Source: Bradyrhizobium sp. SZCCT0148 | GTDB lineage: Bacteria; Pseudomonadota; Alphaproteobacteria; Rhizobiales; Xanthobacteraceae | Direction: 5' to 3' | DNA length: 64,000 nucleotides | NCBI RefSeq assembly: GCF_018129985.1 | Contig: NZ_JAFCKT010000008.1 | Location: forward strand, 62,001-126,000 | Part shown: positions 52,748 through 60,802 of the stretch, piece by piece | Numbering within the stretch: the first letter of the stretch is position 1 | Layout: the number at the start of each line of letters is the position of its first letter | The notes under the pieces: model-generated | The model's database searches: none | Told to the model about the DNA's origin: nothing | What the model saw: the letters and a program-made list of their open reading frames with translations, nothing else | Program-made: the position numbers and the translations under genes

Positions 52748-54913
52748 TCAATCAACCCGCGCATCCAGCCGGAACGCATTCTCGACAATCTTCAAGCCCA
52801 CCTCGTTGCCGAGCGACATCAGCGACTCCGGGTGGAATTGCACGCCGGCGACAGGCAGCGTCTTGTGCTCCAGCGCCATGGCGACGCCGTCCTCGGTGCT
52901 GGCGGTGACGGACAGAACCTCCGGCATGCTGTCGCGCTCGACATAGAGCGAGTGATAGCGGCCGATGACGATCTCGTTCGGCAGGTTGCGCATCAAGCGC
53001 CCGCCGCGCACCTGCACCCGCGAGGGCCGGCCATGGGCCGGATGGGTGAGCTGGCCGAGCTCGCCGCCGAAATATTCGCCGATCGCCTGCACGCCGAGGC
53101 AGACGCCGAACACCGGCAGCTTCTTCGCCAGCGCCGCATCGATGGTCTTCTTGATCCCGAAATCCTCAGGCCTGCCGGGACCGGGCGACAGCACCAGCAA
53201 ATCCCACGTCTTCCGCTTGAGCATGTCGAGTGCGTGGATATGGCGGACCACAGTGACGTCGGCGCCGACCTGGCGGAAATAATCCGCGAGCATGTGCACG
53301 AAACTGTCGTCGTGATCGATCAGCAGCACCTGCTTGCCCGAACCGGTCGCATCCGGCGCAAAGGTCGACAGCGGCTTCGGCGGATCGCCGCGCAGCGCCT
53401 GGAACAGCGCGGCGGCCTTGACCTGGCACTCGCGGTCTTCGGCGGCCGGATCGGAATCGAACAGGCAGGTGGCGCCGACGCGAACTTCGGCCAGACCGTC
53501 CTTCATGCGGATGGTGCGGATGGTCAGGCCAGTGTTGATGCTGCCGTCGAAATTCACCGCGCCGATCGCGCCGGCATACCAGCGCCGCGGCGAGCGTTCG
53601 TGATCCTCGACGAACTGCATCGCCCACAGTTTTGGCGCGCCTGTCACGGTGACGGCCCAGGCATGGGTGAGGAAGGCATCGAGCGCGTCGAAGCCGGGAC
53701 GCAGCATGCCCTCGACATGGTCGACGGTGTGGAACAGCTTCGAGTAGGTCTCGATCTGCCGGCGCGCCAGCACCTTGATCGTGCCGGGGACACAGACGCG
53801 CGCCTTGTCGTTGCGGTCGACGTCGGTGCACATGTTGAGCTCGAACTCGTCCTTCTCCGAGTTCAAGAGCTGGCGGATCTGCTCGGCATCGCCGATCGCA
53901 TCACTGCCCCGCGCGATGGTGCCCGAGATCGGGCAGGTCTCGACGCGGCGCCCGTCCGAGCGCACGAACATTTCCGGCGAAGCGGAGACGAGAAACTCGC
54001 CCTCGCCCAGATTCATCAGCGCGCCGTAGGGCGACGGGTTGATGACGCAGAGGCGCTGGAAGACTTCGGCCGGCGAACGCTCGCAGGGCTCGGCAAACAG
54101 CTGTCCTGGTACCGCCTCGAACAAATCGCCGCGGGCGAACGCGGCGCGCGCGGTCTCGACCGTGGCCTGATATTCGCCGGGCGCGTGATCGGCAAAACCC
54201 TGCCGTGGTGTCTTCAGATAAGGACTCTCGGCCGTCTCGCGCGGCAGGCCCTCGGTGGATTTACCCTTCCACGCGAAGTCGTAACTCAGCACCACGCCGC
54301 GGCCGGTAGCGCGGTCATAGGCAAGCAGGCGATCGGGCACATAGAGCACGATGTCGCGCTGATCGCTCTCTCGCGCCCGCTTCTGCACGAGGTCTTCGAT
54401 CTGGAACACGAGGTCGTAGGCAAAGGCGCCGAACAGGCCGAGCAGCCCGTCGTCATTGGCGGAGAAGGCTGCGATGATGTCGCGCACCAGCGACATCACG
54501 CTGGCGCGCCGCGTGCGCTGATCCTCCTCGACCGGCGCATCGCCACGGAGGATGTGGCCGGCCAGGCGCGTCGTCGTCTTCTCGGAGATCACGACACAGG
54601 GCTCGCGCAGCACGTCGCCGAGGAAAGCGATCAGCACCTCTCCGCGCACGTTGAGCGCTTCGAGCTTGAAATTGACGCCCGTGGTCTCGAGCTTGAGCGG
54701 CGGATCGGAGAAGCCGAGGTCAAAGCTCTCGTAGCGGCCGGGCACGGTCGTGCCCGAGGACAGCACCACGCCGCGGCGGCGGTCGAGCAGATTGATGAGG
54801 TCGTCGAGCCGGTTGGCGCCGCCAGTAAACTGCTCCGCCACGCGTGTGATCGCCAGACCCGCGCGGGTCGCGTAGTCGCTTCTGGCCGGGAGGGCAAAGA
54901 CGGTCCTGTTCAT
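52748..54913 (-). CDS. trpE(G): anthranilate synthase, fused TrpE-TrpG
   Basis: A 721-residue fusion. Residues ~1-500 are the chorismate-utilising TrpE part (INPSPYGALMNLGEGEFLVS, CPISGTIARGSDAIGD, MCTDVDRNDKARVCVPG, HAWAVTVTGAPK); ~520-721 are the glutamine amidotransferase TrpG with LSPGPGRPEDFG, the nucleophile in FGVCLGVQAIGEYFGG and the HPES motif near the end. It makes anthranilate from chorismate and glutamine, the first step of tryptophan synthesis. The fusion is typical of rhizobia. A leader peptide and attenuator lie upstream. Confidence 0.96.
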   Translation of the reverse strand: MNRTVFALPARSDYATRAGLAITRVAEQFTGGANRLDDLINLLDRRRGVVLSSGTTVPGRYESFDLGFSDPPLKLETTGVNFKLEALNVRGEVLIAFLGDVLREPCVVISEKTTTRLAGHILRGDAPVEEDQRTRRASVMSLVRDIIAAFSANDDGLLGLFGAFAYDLVFQIEDLVQKRARESDQRDIVLYVPDRLLAYDRATGRGVVLSYDFAWKGKSTEGLPRETAESPYLKTPRQGFADHAPGEYQATVETARAAFARGDLFEAVPGQLFAEPCERSPAEVFQRLCVINPSPYGALMNLGEGEFLVSASPEMFVRSDGRRVETCPISGTIARGSDAIGDAEQIRQLLNSEKDEFELNMCTDVDRNDKARVCVPGTIKVLARRQIETYSKLFHTVDHVEGMLRPGFDALDAFLTHAWAVTVTGAPKLWAMQFVEDHERSPRRWYAGAIGAVNFDGSINTGLTIRTIRMKDGLAEVRVGATCLFDSDPAAEDRECQVKAAALFQALRGDPPKPLSTFAPDATGSGKQVLLIDHDDSFVHMLADYFRQVGADVTVVRHIHALDMLKRKTWDLLVLSPGPGRPEDFGIKKTIDAALAKKLPVFGVCLGVQAIGEYFGGELGQLTHPAHGRPSRVQVRGGRLMRNLPNEIVIGRYHSLYVERDSMPEVLSVTASTEDGVAMALEHKTLPVAGVQFHPESLMSLGNEVGLKIVENAFRLDARVD

Positions 54914-54961
54914 GTCGTCCTCTTACGAAACTTGCCGAGGGAACGCCACACAGGACAAACG

Positions 54962-54990
54962 AAAAGGCCGCCGCGCTGTGCAGGCGACCT
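54962..54990 (-). terminator. trp attenuator terminator hairpin
   Basis: On the minus strand AGGTCGCC (54990-54983) pairs with GGCGGCCT (54972-54965, one G-U) followed by TTTT. A competing upstream stem GCGATTT/AAATCGT (about 55014-54992) could act as antiterminator, and CACCTC/GAGGTG brackets the leader stop. This fits ribosome-mediated attenuation of trpE(G). Confidence 0.8.
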
Positions 54991-55029
54991 CAGACGATTT
55001 GGGAAAGGAAAATCGCACCGGCCACCTCG

Positions 55030-55077
55030 TTAGGAGGTGCGCCACCAAAGACGGGCTGGGCGGGCTGCGGTGCTCAT
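55030..55077 (-). CDS. trpL: trp operon leader peptide
   Basis: The frame encodes MSTAARPARLWWRTS and stops at TAA; two adjacent tryptophan codons sense Trp-tRNA charging, the standard attenuation device. A promoter (-35 TTGACG, -10 GAGTAT) is placed so that transcription would begin at its ATG, giving a leaderless message. Short but strongly supported by position, double Trp and downstream terminator. Confidence 0.85.
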   Translation of the reverse strand: MSTAARPARLWWRTS

Positions 55078-55083
55078 GAGCGG

Positions 55084-55113
55084 ATACTCACCATGGCGCG
55101 GGGGCGGCGTCAA
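55084..55113 (-). promoter_or_regulatory. predicted trpL promoter
   Basis: Minus-strand -35 TTGACG (55113-55108) and -10 GAGTAT (55089-55084), spacer 18 bp; six bases (CCGCTC) separate the -10 from the trpL ATG at 55077, so the transcription start coincides with the start codon. This is the arrangement reported in Sinorhizobium meliloti. Confidence 0.6.
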
Positions 55114-55175
55114 GGCGAGAAACCTCCCCGCGGCCGGCCGCGGCACGCAGCGTTCGGCTGCCGCTTCTGCCTGGG

Positions 55176-55790
55176 TCAGGGCTCCTCGGCCTGCGGCTCC
55201 CAGCCGAACCGGTTCTTCTTCCGATCCCATTTGAGGACGGAATAGCCGTCGCATTCCATGCATCCCCAAAGGACGAGCTTGCCGCCCTTGTCCTTCGAGA
55301 GAGCTGCGAACTGGCGGTTCGTGCGCACGGCGTCGACAAAGCGGATCTTCGGCTTCTCGCCGTCCGGCTGATCGAGGAGCAGCATGAACCTGCCCTTGCG
55401 ACCCGCACACTCCTGAAACACGCCGACCACCGCGATCTGCTTCGTCGCGCCGCCGTCGAAGCGTCCCTCGATGGCAAAGGACATGTCGGCGCCCTTCATC
55501 GTGTCGGCGCCGTTTTCGAGGATCAGCTCTTTGGGGATCAGGTCCTTGCGGAATTCAGTCGCCTTGCACCAGCTCTTGCGGATCTGGTTCGCGGGGATGC
55601 CGCGAACCTCCGTCGTGAAAGGTTGGAATTCCGCGATGACCCACCAGGCCTCGGTTTTGAGATTACCGTTCAGCGTGACGAAGGCTTGCTGTGCCGGCGC
55701 CTGAGTTGCCGTCAGCAGCCAGACGCCAAGGACGATCACCGGTCGAACGATCGAGCCGAGCACGCGGCGCATGAGAGACGATGTCGACAT
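55176..55790 (-). CDS. secreted protein of unknown function
   Basis: A 204-residue protein with a signal peptide (SIVRPVIVLGVWLLTATQAP, cleavage near AQQ) followed by a soluble domain holding four cysteines in the mature part (SWCKATEF, FQECAGRK, LWGCMECDGY); CMEC could form a redox or metal site. I recognise no family. It starts 32 bases downstream of the dienelactone hydrolase gene, on the same strand, so may be co-transcribed. ATG 55790 chosen over 55826 because AGGGCAGCG precedes it. Confidence 0.6.
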   Translation of the reverse strand: MSTSSLMRRVLGSIVRPVIVLGVWLLTATQAPAQQAFVTLNGNLKTEAWWVIAEFQPFTTEVRGIPANQIRKSWCKATEFRKDLIPKELILENGADTMKGADMSFAIEGRFDGGATKQIAVVGVFQECAGRKGRFMLLLDQPDGEKPKIRFVDAVRTNRQFAALSKDKGGKLVLWGCMECDGYSVLKWDRKKNRFGWEPQAEEP

Positions 55791-55822
55791 TCGCTCGCTG
55801 CCCTTGGTCGATTGCTCCCGCC

Positions 55823-56497
55823 TCAACCCAGATGCTTCCTGAAAAACTCCGTCGCCCGCCCCCAGGCGAGTTCGGCGGCTTCGCGGTCATGCACGGCCTG
55901 CCGCTGCTCGTTGACGAAGGCGTGCTCGGCATCATAGCGGAACAGCTCCAGCGACTTGCCAGCGGCCTTCATGGCCTTTTCGAAGCCGTTGACCAGCTCC
56001 GGCGTGCACCAATCGTCCTTGTTGGCGAAATGCGCCTGAAGCGGGATCTTGACGTCGGCGGGCTTGGCCGCCTGCTCGGGCGGGATGCCGTAGAACACGA
56101 CGCCGGCCGCAAGCTCCGGCACATGCACCGAGCCGATGATGGTGACGGCACCGCCGAGGCAGAAGCCGGTCAGCCCGACCTTGGCGCCGTTGCGCGACAG
56201 ATATTGCGCGGCACCGCGCACGGTCTGCGTGGTGGCGTCCATGAAGTCGAGCGAGTTCATCTCCTTGTTGGCGCTGTCGGTGTCGTGATACGGCACCACC
56301 TTGCCCTTGTAGAGATCGGGCGCCAGCGCGTCGAAACCAGCCAGCGCGAAGCGGTCGCACAAGCCCTTGATCTGGTCCGACAGGCCCCACCATTCCTGGA
56401 TCACGACCACGCCCGGCGCATTGCCACGCGCGGCATTGGCGAGATAGCCCGAGGCGTCCTTGCCGTCCGGACGCTTGAAGGTGATGGCGGTTCCCAT
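55823..56497 (-). CDS. dienelactone hydrolase family protein
   Basis: A 224-residue alpha/beta hydrolase. VVIQEWWGLSDQIKGLCDRF is the N-terminal DLH block, GLTGFCLGGAVTIIGSVHVP carries the nucleophilic cysteine (GFCLGG instead of GHSMG), and ELFRYDAEHAFVNEQR ends with the catalytic His. It hydrolyses dienelactones or similar esters in aromatic degradation. ATG 56497 with CGGAGGACACC upstream is preferred. It lies 78 bp from a family B repeat. Confidence 0.9.
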   Translation of the reverse strand: MGTAITFKRPDGKDASGYLANAARGNAPGVVVIQEWWGLSDQIKGLCDRFALAGFDALAPDLYKGKVVPYHDTDSANKEMNSLDFMDATTQTVRGAAQYLSRNGAKVGLTGFCLGGAVTIIGSVHVPELAAGVVFYGIPPEQAAKPADVKIPLQAHFANKDDWCTPELVNGFEKAMKAAGKSLELFRYDAEHAFVNEQRQAVHDREAAELAWGRATEFFRKHLG

Positions 56498-56575
56498 GGT
56501 GTCCTCCGATGAGTTTCTGGGGAGCGGTTGGTGGCATTTTGGCGGGTGCGGGCACGCGGCGCAATCCACACTGTC

Positions 56576-56679
56576 GTCATTCCGGGGCGCGCGATAGCGC
56601 GAACCCGGAATCCATCGGGCGGCAGAGTCGGTCGATGAATTGATTCCGCGCTCGGTGCTGCGCATCGCCCCGGAATGAC
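56576..56679. repeat. dispersed palindromic element, family B copy 4
   Basis: Starts gtcattccggggcgcgcg and ends gcatcgccccggaatgac, with aacccggaatccatcg and gattccgcgctcgg arms. It lies between the dienelactone hydrolase and fbcH genes, directly before an intrinsic terminator. Confidence 0.8.
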
Positions 56680-56685
56680 GGCGAC

Positions 56686-56711
56686 AAAAAAGCCCCCTTG
56701 CGGGGGCTTTT
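56686..56711 (-). terminator. intrinsic terminator after fbcH
   Basis: aaaaagccccc/gggggctttt with a 4-base loop and T/A runs on both sides, 26 bp after the fbcH stop in transcript direction. It works in both orientations. Confidence 0.85.
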
Positions 56712-56737
56712 CCATTTCTAGTCTCGGCAAGCGCCGC

Positions 56738-58801
56738 TCAATGGGAGCTCGCCCAGACCTTCTTCTTGGTGAAGTACATCAGGCCCGCGAACAGGATCAG
56801 GAACACGAAGACCTGGAAGCCGAGGCGCTTGCGCGCTTCCATGTGCGGCTCGGCCGTCCACATCAGGAACGTGGTGACGTCCTTGGCGTACTGCGCGACC
56901 GTGGTCGGCGAGCCGTCGTCATAGGTCACCTGGCCGTCGTTGAGCGGCTTCGGCATCTTGATGGCGTGGCCCGGGAAGTACTTGTTGTAGTACGAGCCCT
57001 CCGGGATGGTGACGCCTTCCGGGACCTTGTCCTCGAAGCCCTGCAGCAACGCCGAGACGTAGTCCGGGCCCTGCTCCTGGAACTGGGTGAAGAAGTCGAC
57101 GATGAACATCGGGAAGCCGCGGCCATAGGAGCGCGCCTTGGTGATCAGCGACAGATCGGGCGGCGCCGCGCCACCGTTCGCGGCACGAGCAGCCTGCTCG
57201 TTCGGGAACGGCGAGGGGAAATAGTCCGCCGGACGGCCGGGACGCTCGAACATGTCACCCGCGTCGTTCGGGCCGTCCTTGACCTTGTACTCGGAGGCGA
57301 ACGCCGCCGCCTGCGCCACCGAATAGCCGGGTCCGCCGGCTTCGGAGAGGTTGCGGAAGGCGACGTAGGACAGGCCGTGGCAGCTGGCGCAGACCTCCTT
57401 GTAGACCTTCAGGCCGCGCTGCAGCGCGCCGCGATCGTACTTGCCGAACGGGCCCGCGAACGACCATTTGTTGCCCGGCGGCTTGTCGCTGCCTTCGGAG
57501 GCGCGGGCATCCTGCATGCTGCCGAGGAACAGTGCGCCGGCGGCGACGAGCATGACCGCAACGGAGGCAACGGCCTTGCCGCTCTTGGCCAGGATTGCCT
57601 CCGAGATCGAGTTCGGTACCGGCCTTGGCGTCTCGATGCGTGAGAGCAGCGGCAGCACGATCAGGAAGTAGGCGAAGTAGCAGAACGTGAGGATACGGCC
57701 GGCGATCACGTAGATGCCTTCCGGCGGCTGTGCACCGAGATAGCCGAGCAGGATGCAGACCGCGACGAAGATCCAGAAGAACTGCTTGGCCAGCGGGCGG
57801 TACTTCGACGACCGGGTCTTGGCGGCATCGAGCCAGGGCAGGAAGCACAGGATGATGATCGCCGAGAACATCCCGATGACGCCCGCAAGCTTGTTCGGGA
57901 TCGAGCGCAGGATCGCGTAGAACGGCAGGTAATACCATTCCGGCACGATGTGCGGCGGGGTCACGCCCGGGTTCGCCGGAATGTAGTTGTCGGCGTCGCC
58001 GAGATAGTTCGGCATGTAGAAGATGAACCAGGCGTAGAGCAGCAGGAAGCAGGCGACGCCGAAGCCGTCCTTGATGGTCGCATGCGGCGTGAACGGCACC
58101 GTGTCCTTTTCCGTCTTCGGCTCGACACCGTCAGGATTGTTCTGGCCGGCGACGTGGAGCGCCCAGACGTGGAGGACGACGACACCCGCGATCAGGAACG
58201 GCAGCAGGTAGTGCAGCGAGAAGAAGCGGTTCAGCGTCGGGTTGCCGACCGAATAACCGCCCCACAGCAGCGTCACGATGCTCTCGCCGACATAGGGAAT
58301 GGCGGAGAACAGATTGGTGATGACGGTGGCGCCCCAGAAGCTCATCTGGCCCCACGGCAACACGTAGCCCATGAAGCCGGTCGCCATCATCAGCAGGTAG
58401 ATGATAACGCCGAGGATCCACAACACTTCGCGCGGCTCCTTGTAGGAACCGTAGTACAGGCCGCGCAGCATGTGGATGTAGACCGCGAAGAAGAACATGG
58501 ACGCGCCGCAGGCGTGCATGTTGCGCAGCAGCCAGCCGTAATTGACGTCGCGGACGAGCAGTTCGACCGACTTGAAGGCGAGATCGGCATGCGGCGTGTA
58601 GTGCATCGCCAGGATCACGCCGGTCAGGATCTGCATCCCCAGCATGAAGGAGAGGATGGCGCCGAAGGTCCACCAATAGTTCAGGTTGCGCGGGGTCGGA
58701 TAGACGACGAACGAGGAGTGCATGAGGCCGAGGATCGGCAGGCGCCGTTCGAGCCATTGCAGGGCCGGATTGCTCGGCTGGTAGTCGGATGGTCCGCTCA
58801 T
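56738..58801 (-). CDS. fbcH: fused cytochrome b / cytochrome c1 of the bc1 complex
   Basis: A 687-residue fusion. Residues 1-~425 are cytochrome b with the heme-ligand helices (HYTPHADLAFKSVELLVRDV, LPWGQMSFWGATVITNLFSA, PFLIAGVVVLHVWALHVAGQ); then an internal signal segment leads into cytochrome c1 with the heme motif VCASCHGLSYVAFRN, ending in a C-terminal anchor helix (FQVFVFLILFAGLMYFTKKK). It oxidises ubiquinol and passes electrons to cytochrome c at the inner membrane. In Bradyrhizobium the primary product is cleaved into the two proteins. It follows petA with a 62 bp gap. Confidence 0.96.
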   Translation of the reverse strand: MSGPSDYQPSNPALQWLERRLPILGLMHSSFVVYPTPRNLNYWWTFGAILSFMLGMQILTGVILAMHYTPHADLAFKSVELLVRDVNYGWLLRNMHACGASMFFFAVYIHMLRGLYYGSYKEPREVLWILGVIIYLLMMATGFMGYVLPWGQMSFWGATVITNLFSAIPYVGESIVTLLWGGYSVGNPTLNRFFSLHYLLPFLIAGVVVLHVWALHVAGQNNPDGVEPKTEKDTVPFTPHATIKDGFGVACFLLLYAWFIFYMPNYLGDADNYIPANPGVTPPHIVPEWYYLPFYAILRSIPNKLAGVIGMFSAIIILCFLPWLDAAKTRSSKYRPLAKQFFWIFVAVCILLGYLGAQPPEGIYVIAGRILTFCYFAYFLIVLPLLSRIETPRPVPNSISEAILAKSGKAVASVAVMLVAAGALFLGSMQDARASEGSDKPPGNKWSFAGPFGKYDRGALQRGLKVYKEVCASCHGLSYVAFRNLSEAGGPGYSVAQAAAFASEYKVKDGPNDAGDMFERPGRPADYFPSPFPNEQAARAANGGAAPPDLSLITKARSYGRGFPMFIVDFFTQFQEQGPDYVSALLQGFEDKVPEGVTIPEGSYYNKYFPGHAIKMPKPLNDGQVTYDDGSPTTVAQYAKDVTTFLMWTAEPHMEARKRLGFQVFVFLILFAGLMYFTKKKVWASSH

Positions 58802-58863
58802 GATGCGATCCTGAGGAAATAAAACGACGAGACGGCGCGAAGCTTCGGACGCGGGTCCGAGGC

Positions 58864-59394
58864 TCAGCCGATCTGGATTTTGGTGTCGGAAACGAACGTG
58901 TACGGCGGCACCGGCAGGTTCGCGGGCGCGGGCCCCTGGCGGATGCGGCCGGACGAATCGTACTGCGAACCATGGCAGGGGCAGAAGAACCCGTCGTAAT
59001 TGCCTTCATGGGCGATCGGGATGCAGCCGAGATGGGTGCAGATGCCGATCACGACCAGCCATTGCTCGTGGCCGGACTTGACCCGCGCCTCGTCGGTCTG
59101 CGGATCGGGCAGGCTGGCCACGTTGACGGCGCGTGCCTCGTCGATCTGCTTCTTGGTGCGGTGGCTGATGTAGATCGGCTTGCCGCGCCAGAACACCTTG
59201 ATGTCCTGCCCCTCGGCGACCGGGCTGAGATCGACCTCGATCGGCGCACCGGCGGCGATGGTCGACGCATCAGGATTCATTTGGGAGATGAAGGGCCAGA
59301 GCGCAGCTGCGCCCCCTACTGCTGCAGCTGCCCCGGTTGCAACAAATAAGAAATCACGGCGTGTCGGATGGTCCGCCGAAGACGCTGTCGTCAC
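58864..59394 (-). CDS. petA: ubiquinol-cytochrome c reductase Rieske iron-sulfur subunit
   Basis: A 176-residue Rieske protein. An RR motif leader (HPTRRDFLFVATGAAAAVGG) marks Tat export of a membrane-anchored protein; the [2Fe-2S] cluster binding blocks are CTHLGCIPI and CPCHGSQYDSSGR. It moves electrons from ubiquinol to cytochrome c1. Called fbcF in Bradyrhizobium, operon with fbcH downstream. Start 59394 gives MTTASSADHPTRRD. A 287 bp gap precedes the trmL start on the other strand and must hold the fbcFH promoter. Confidence 0.96.
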   Translation of the reverse strand: MTTASSADHPTRRDFLFVATGAAAAVGGAAALWPFISQMNPDASTIAAGAPIEVDLSPVAEGQDIKVFWRGKPIYISHRTKKQIDEARAVNVASLPDPQTDEARVKSGHEQWLVVIGICTHLGCIPIAHEGNYDGFFCPCHGSQYDSSGRIRQGPAPANLPVPPYTFVSDTKIQIG

Positions 59395-59681
59395 GATTCC
59401 AACCCTTTCTTCTTATGCCACCGGTGGAACCGCTCCAGGAGCCCCCAAGGTCCCCGGAACAGTCTGCCGGCGCCCGCGGCCCCCCGCGGCGGCAGAACTT
59501 CGCTCATTCACCTCTAAACGGATGAAACAGCAGTCCAGAATCGTTCTATTGGCACCCTTGCCGGGCGAGCGCAAGCCCGCTATCGGCGCGGGAGCGTGCC
59601 ATGCACGAATTCCGCGGCCGGCGGTGTTTTATTGAGACATTTCCGGCACGCATCGCCCCCGCTACAGCCCTCGCACAGCCC

Positions 59682-60140
59682 ATGCAGATCGCGCTTTTCC
59701 AACCCGACATCGCCCAGAACACCGGCACGATTCTCAGGCTTTGCGCCTGCCTGGGCATCGCCGCCCATATCATCGAACCGGCGGGCTTCCCCGTCTCCGA
59801 CCGTCTGTTCCGCCGGGCGGGAATGGACTACCTCGACCACGTCAGCCTGACCCGCCATGACTCCTGGTCGAAATTCGAGGATTGGCGCGCGGCACATGGC
59901 TACCGCCTGCTGCTGTTCACCACGAAAGCTGCCACCGACTACCGCGATTTCCGTTACCAGACGTCGGACATCCTGCTATTCGGGCGCGAGAGCGCCGGTG
60001 TCACCGACGCGGTGGTCGAGGCCGCCGATGCGCGGCTGGTGATCCCGATCAAGGCGGGGCTGCGGTCGCTCAATGTCGCCATGACCGCGGCCATGGCCGC
60101 CGGCGAGGCGCTGCGGCAGATCCGGACCCCGCAGCCCTGA
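59682..60140 (+). CDS. trmL: tRNA (cytidine(34)-2'-O)-methyltransferase
   Basis: A 152-residue SPOUT-family methyltransferase. MQIALFQPDIAQNTGTILRL opens the fold; DILLFGRESAGVTDAVVEAA and VIPIKAGLRSLNVAMTAAMA are the knot motifs. It methylates the wobble nucleotide of a leucine tRNA. ATG 59682 is preferred over the frame from 59601, although the ribosome binding site is weak. It is followed 17 bases later by queE, another tRNA-modification gene, so the two likely form an operon. Confidence 0.92.
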   Translation: MQIALFQPDIAQNTGTILRLCACLGIAAHIIEPAGFPVSDRLFRRAGMDYLDHVSLTRHDSWSKFEDWRAAHGYRLLLFTTKAATDYRDFRYQTSDILLFGRESAGVTDAVVEAADARLVIPIKAGLRSLNVAMTAAMAAGEALRQIRTPQP

Positions 60141-60157
60141 AGATTGAGGAGAGACGC

Positions 60158-60790
60158 GTGAGTTATGCGGTCAAGGAAATCTTCCTGACCCTGCAAGGCG
60201 AAGGCGCCCATGCCGGGCGCGCGTCCGTGTTCTGCCGTTTTGCCGGCTGCAACCTCTGGAGCGGCCGCGAGGCGGACCGCATTGAGGCCACCTGCAAGTT
60301 CTGCGACACCGATTTCGTCGGGACCGACGGCACCCTCGGCGGCCGCTACGGATCGGCCGCGGAGCTCGCCGACACCATCGCCGCGCAATGGCGTGCCACC
60401 GCCGCCAACCGCTACGTGGTGCTCACCGGCGGCGAGCCCCTGCTTCAGGTCGACGCAGCGCTGATCGACGCGCTCCATGCCCACGGCTTCGAGATCGGCG
60501 TCGAGACCAATGGCACGATCGAAGCGCCCGAGGGGCTCGACTGGGTCTGCGTCAGCCCCAAGGGCGGCAGCGAGCTGGTGCTGCGCCAGGGCCACGAACT
60601 GAAGCTGGTCTATCCGCAGGCCCTCGCCGCGCCCGAGACGTTCGAGGACCTCGCCTTCGAGCGCTTCTCGCTGCAGCCGATGGACGGGGCCGAGGTCATC
60701 GAGAACACCGCGCGCGCGATCGACTACTGCCTGCGCCATCCGCAATGGCGGCTCAGCGTGCAGACGCACAAATCGCTCGGCATCAGATAG
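60158..60790 (+). CDS. queE: 7-carboxy-7-deazaguanine synthase
   Basis: A 210-residue radical SAM enzyme. FLTLQGEGAHAGRASVFCRF is the QueE N-terminus; the cluster cysteines are C31, C46 and C49, a C-x14-C-x2-C spacing instead of the usual C-x3-C-x2-C. It contracts carboxy-tetrahydropterin to 7-carboxy-7-deazaguanine in queuosine synthesis. GTG start at 60158 behind GAGGAGAG. It follows trmL and precedes hemF by 12 bases. No other que gene is in the window. Confidence 0.93.
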   Translation: MSYAVKEIFLTLQGEGAHAGRASVFCRFAGCNLWSGREADRIEATCKFCDTDFVGTDGTLGGRYGSAAELADTIAAQWRATAANRYVVLTGGEPLLQVDAALIDALHAHGFEIGVETNGTIEAPEGLDWVCVSPKGGSELVLRQGHELKLVYPQALAAPETFEDLAFERFSLQPMDGAEVIENTARAIDYCLRHPQWRLSVQTHKSLGIR

Positions 60791-60802
60791 GACGCGACCG
60801 GG

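Noticed and set aside
52202..55033. 943-codon plus-strand frame opposite apt and trpE(G)
   Set aside because: Antisense to two confirmed genes, low-complexity composition with no motif, so a shadow frame.
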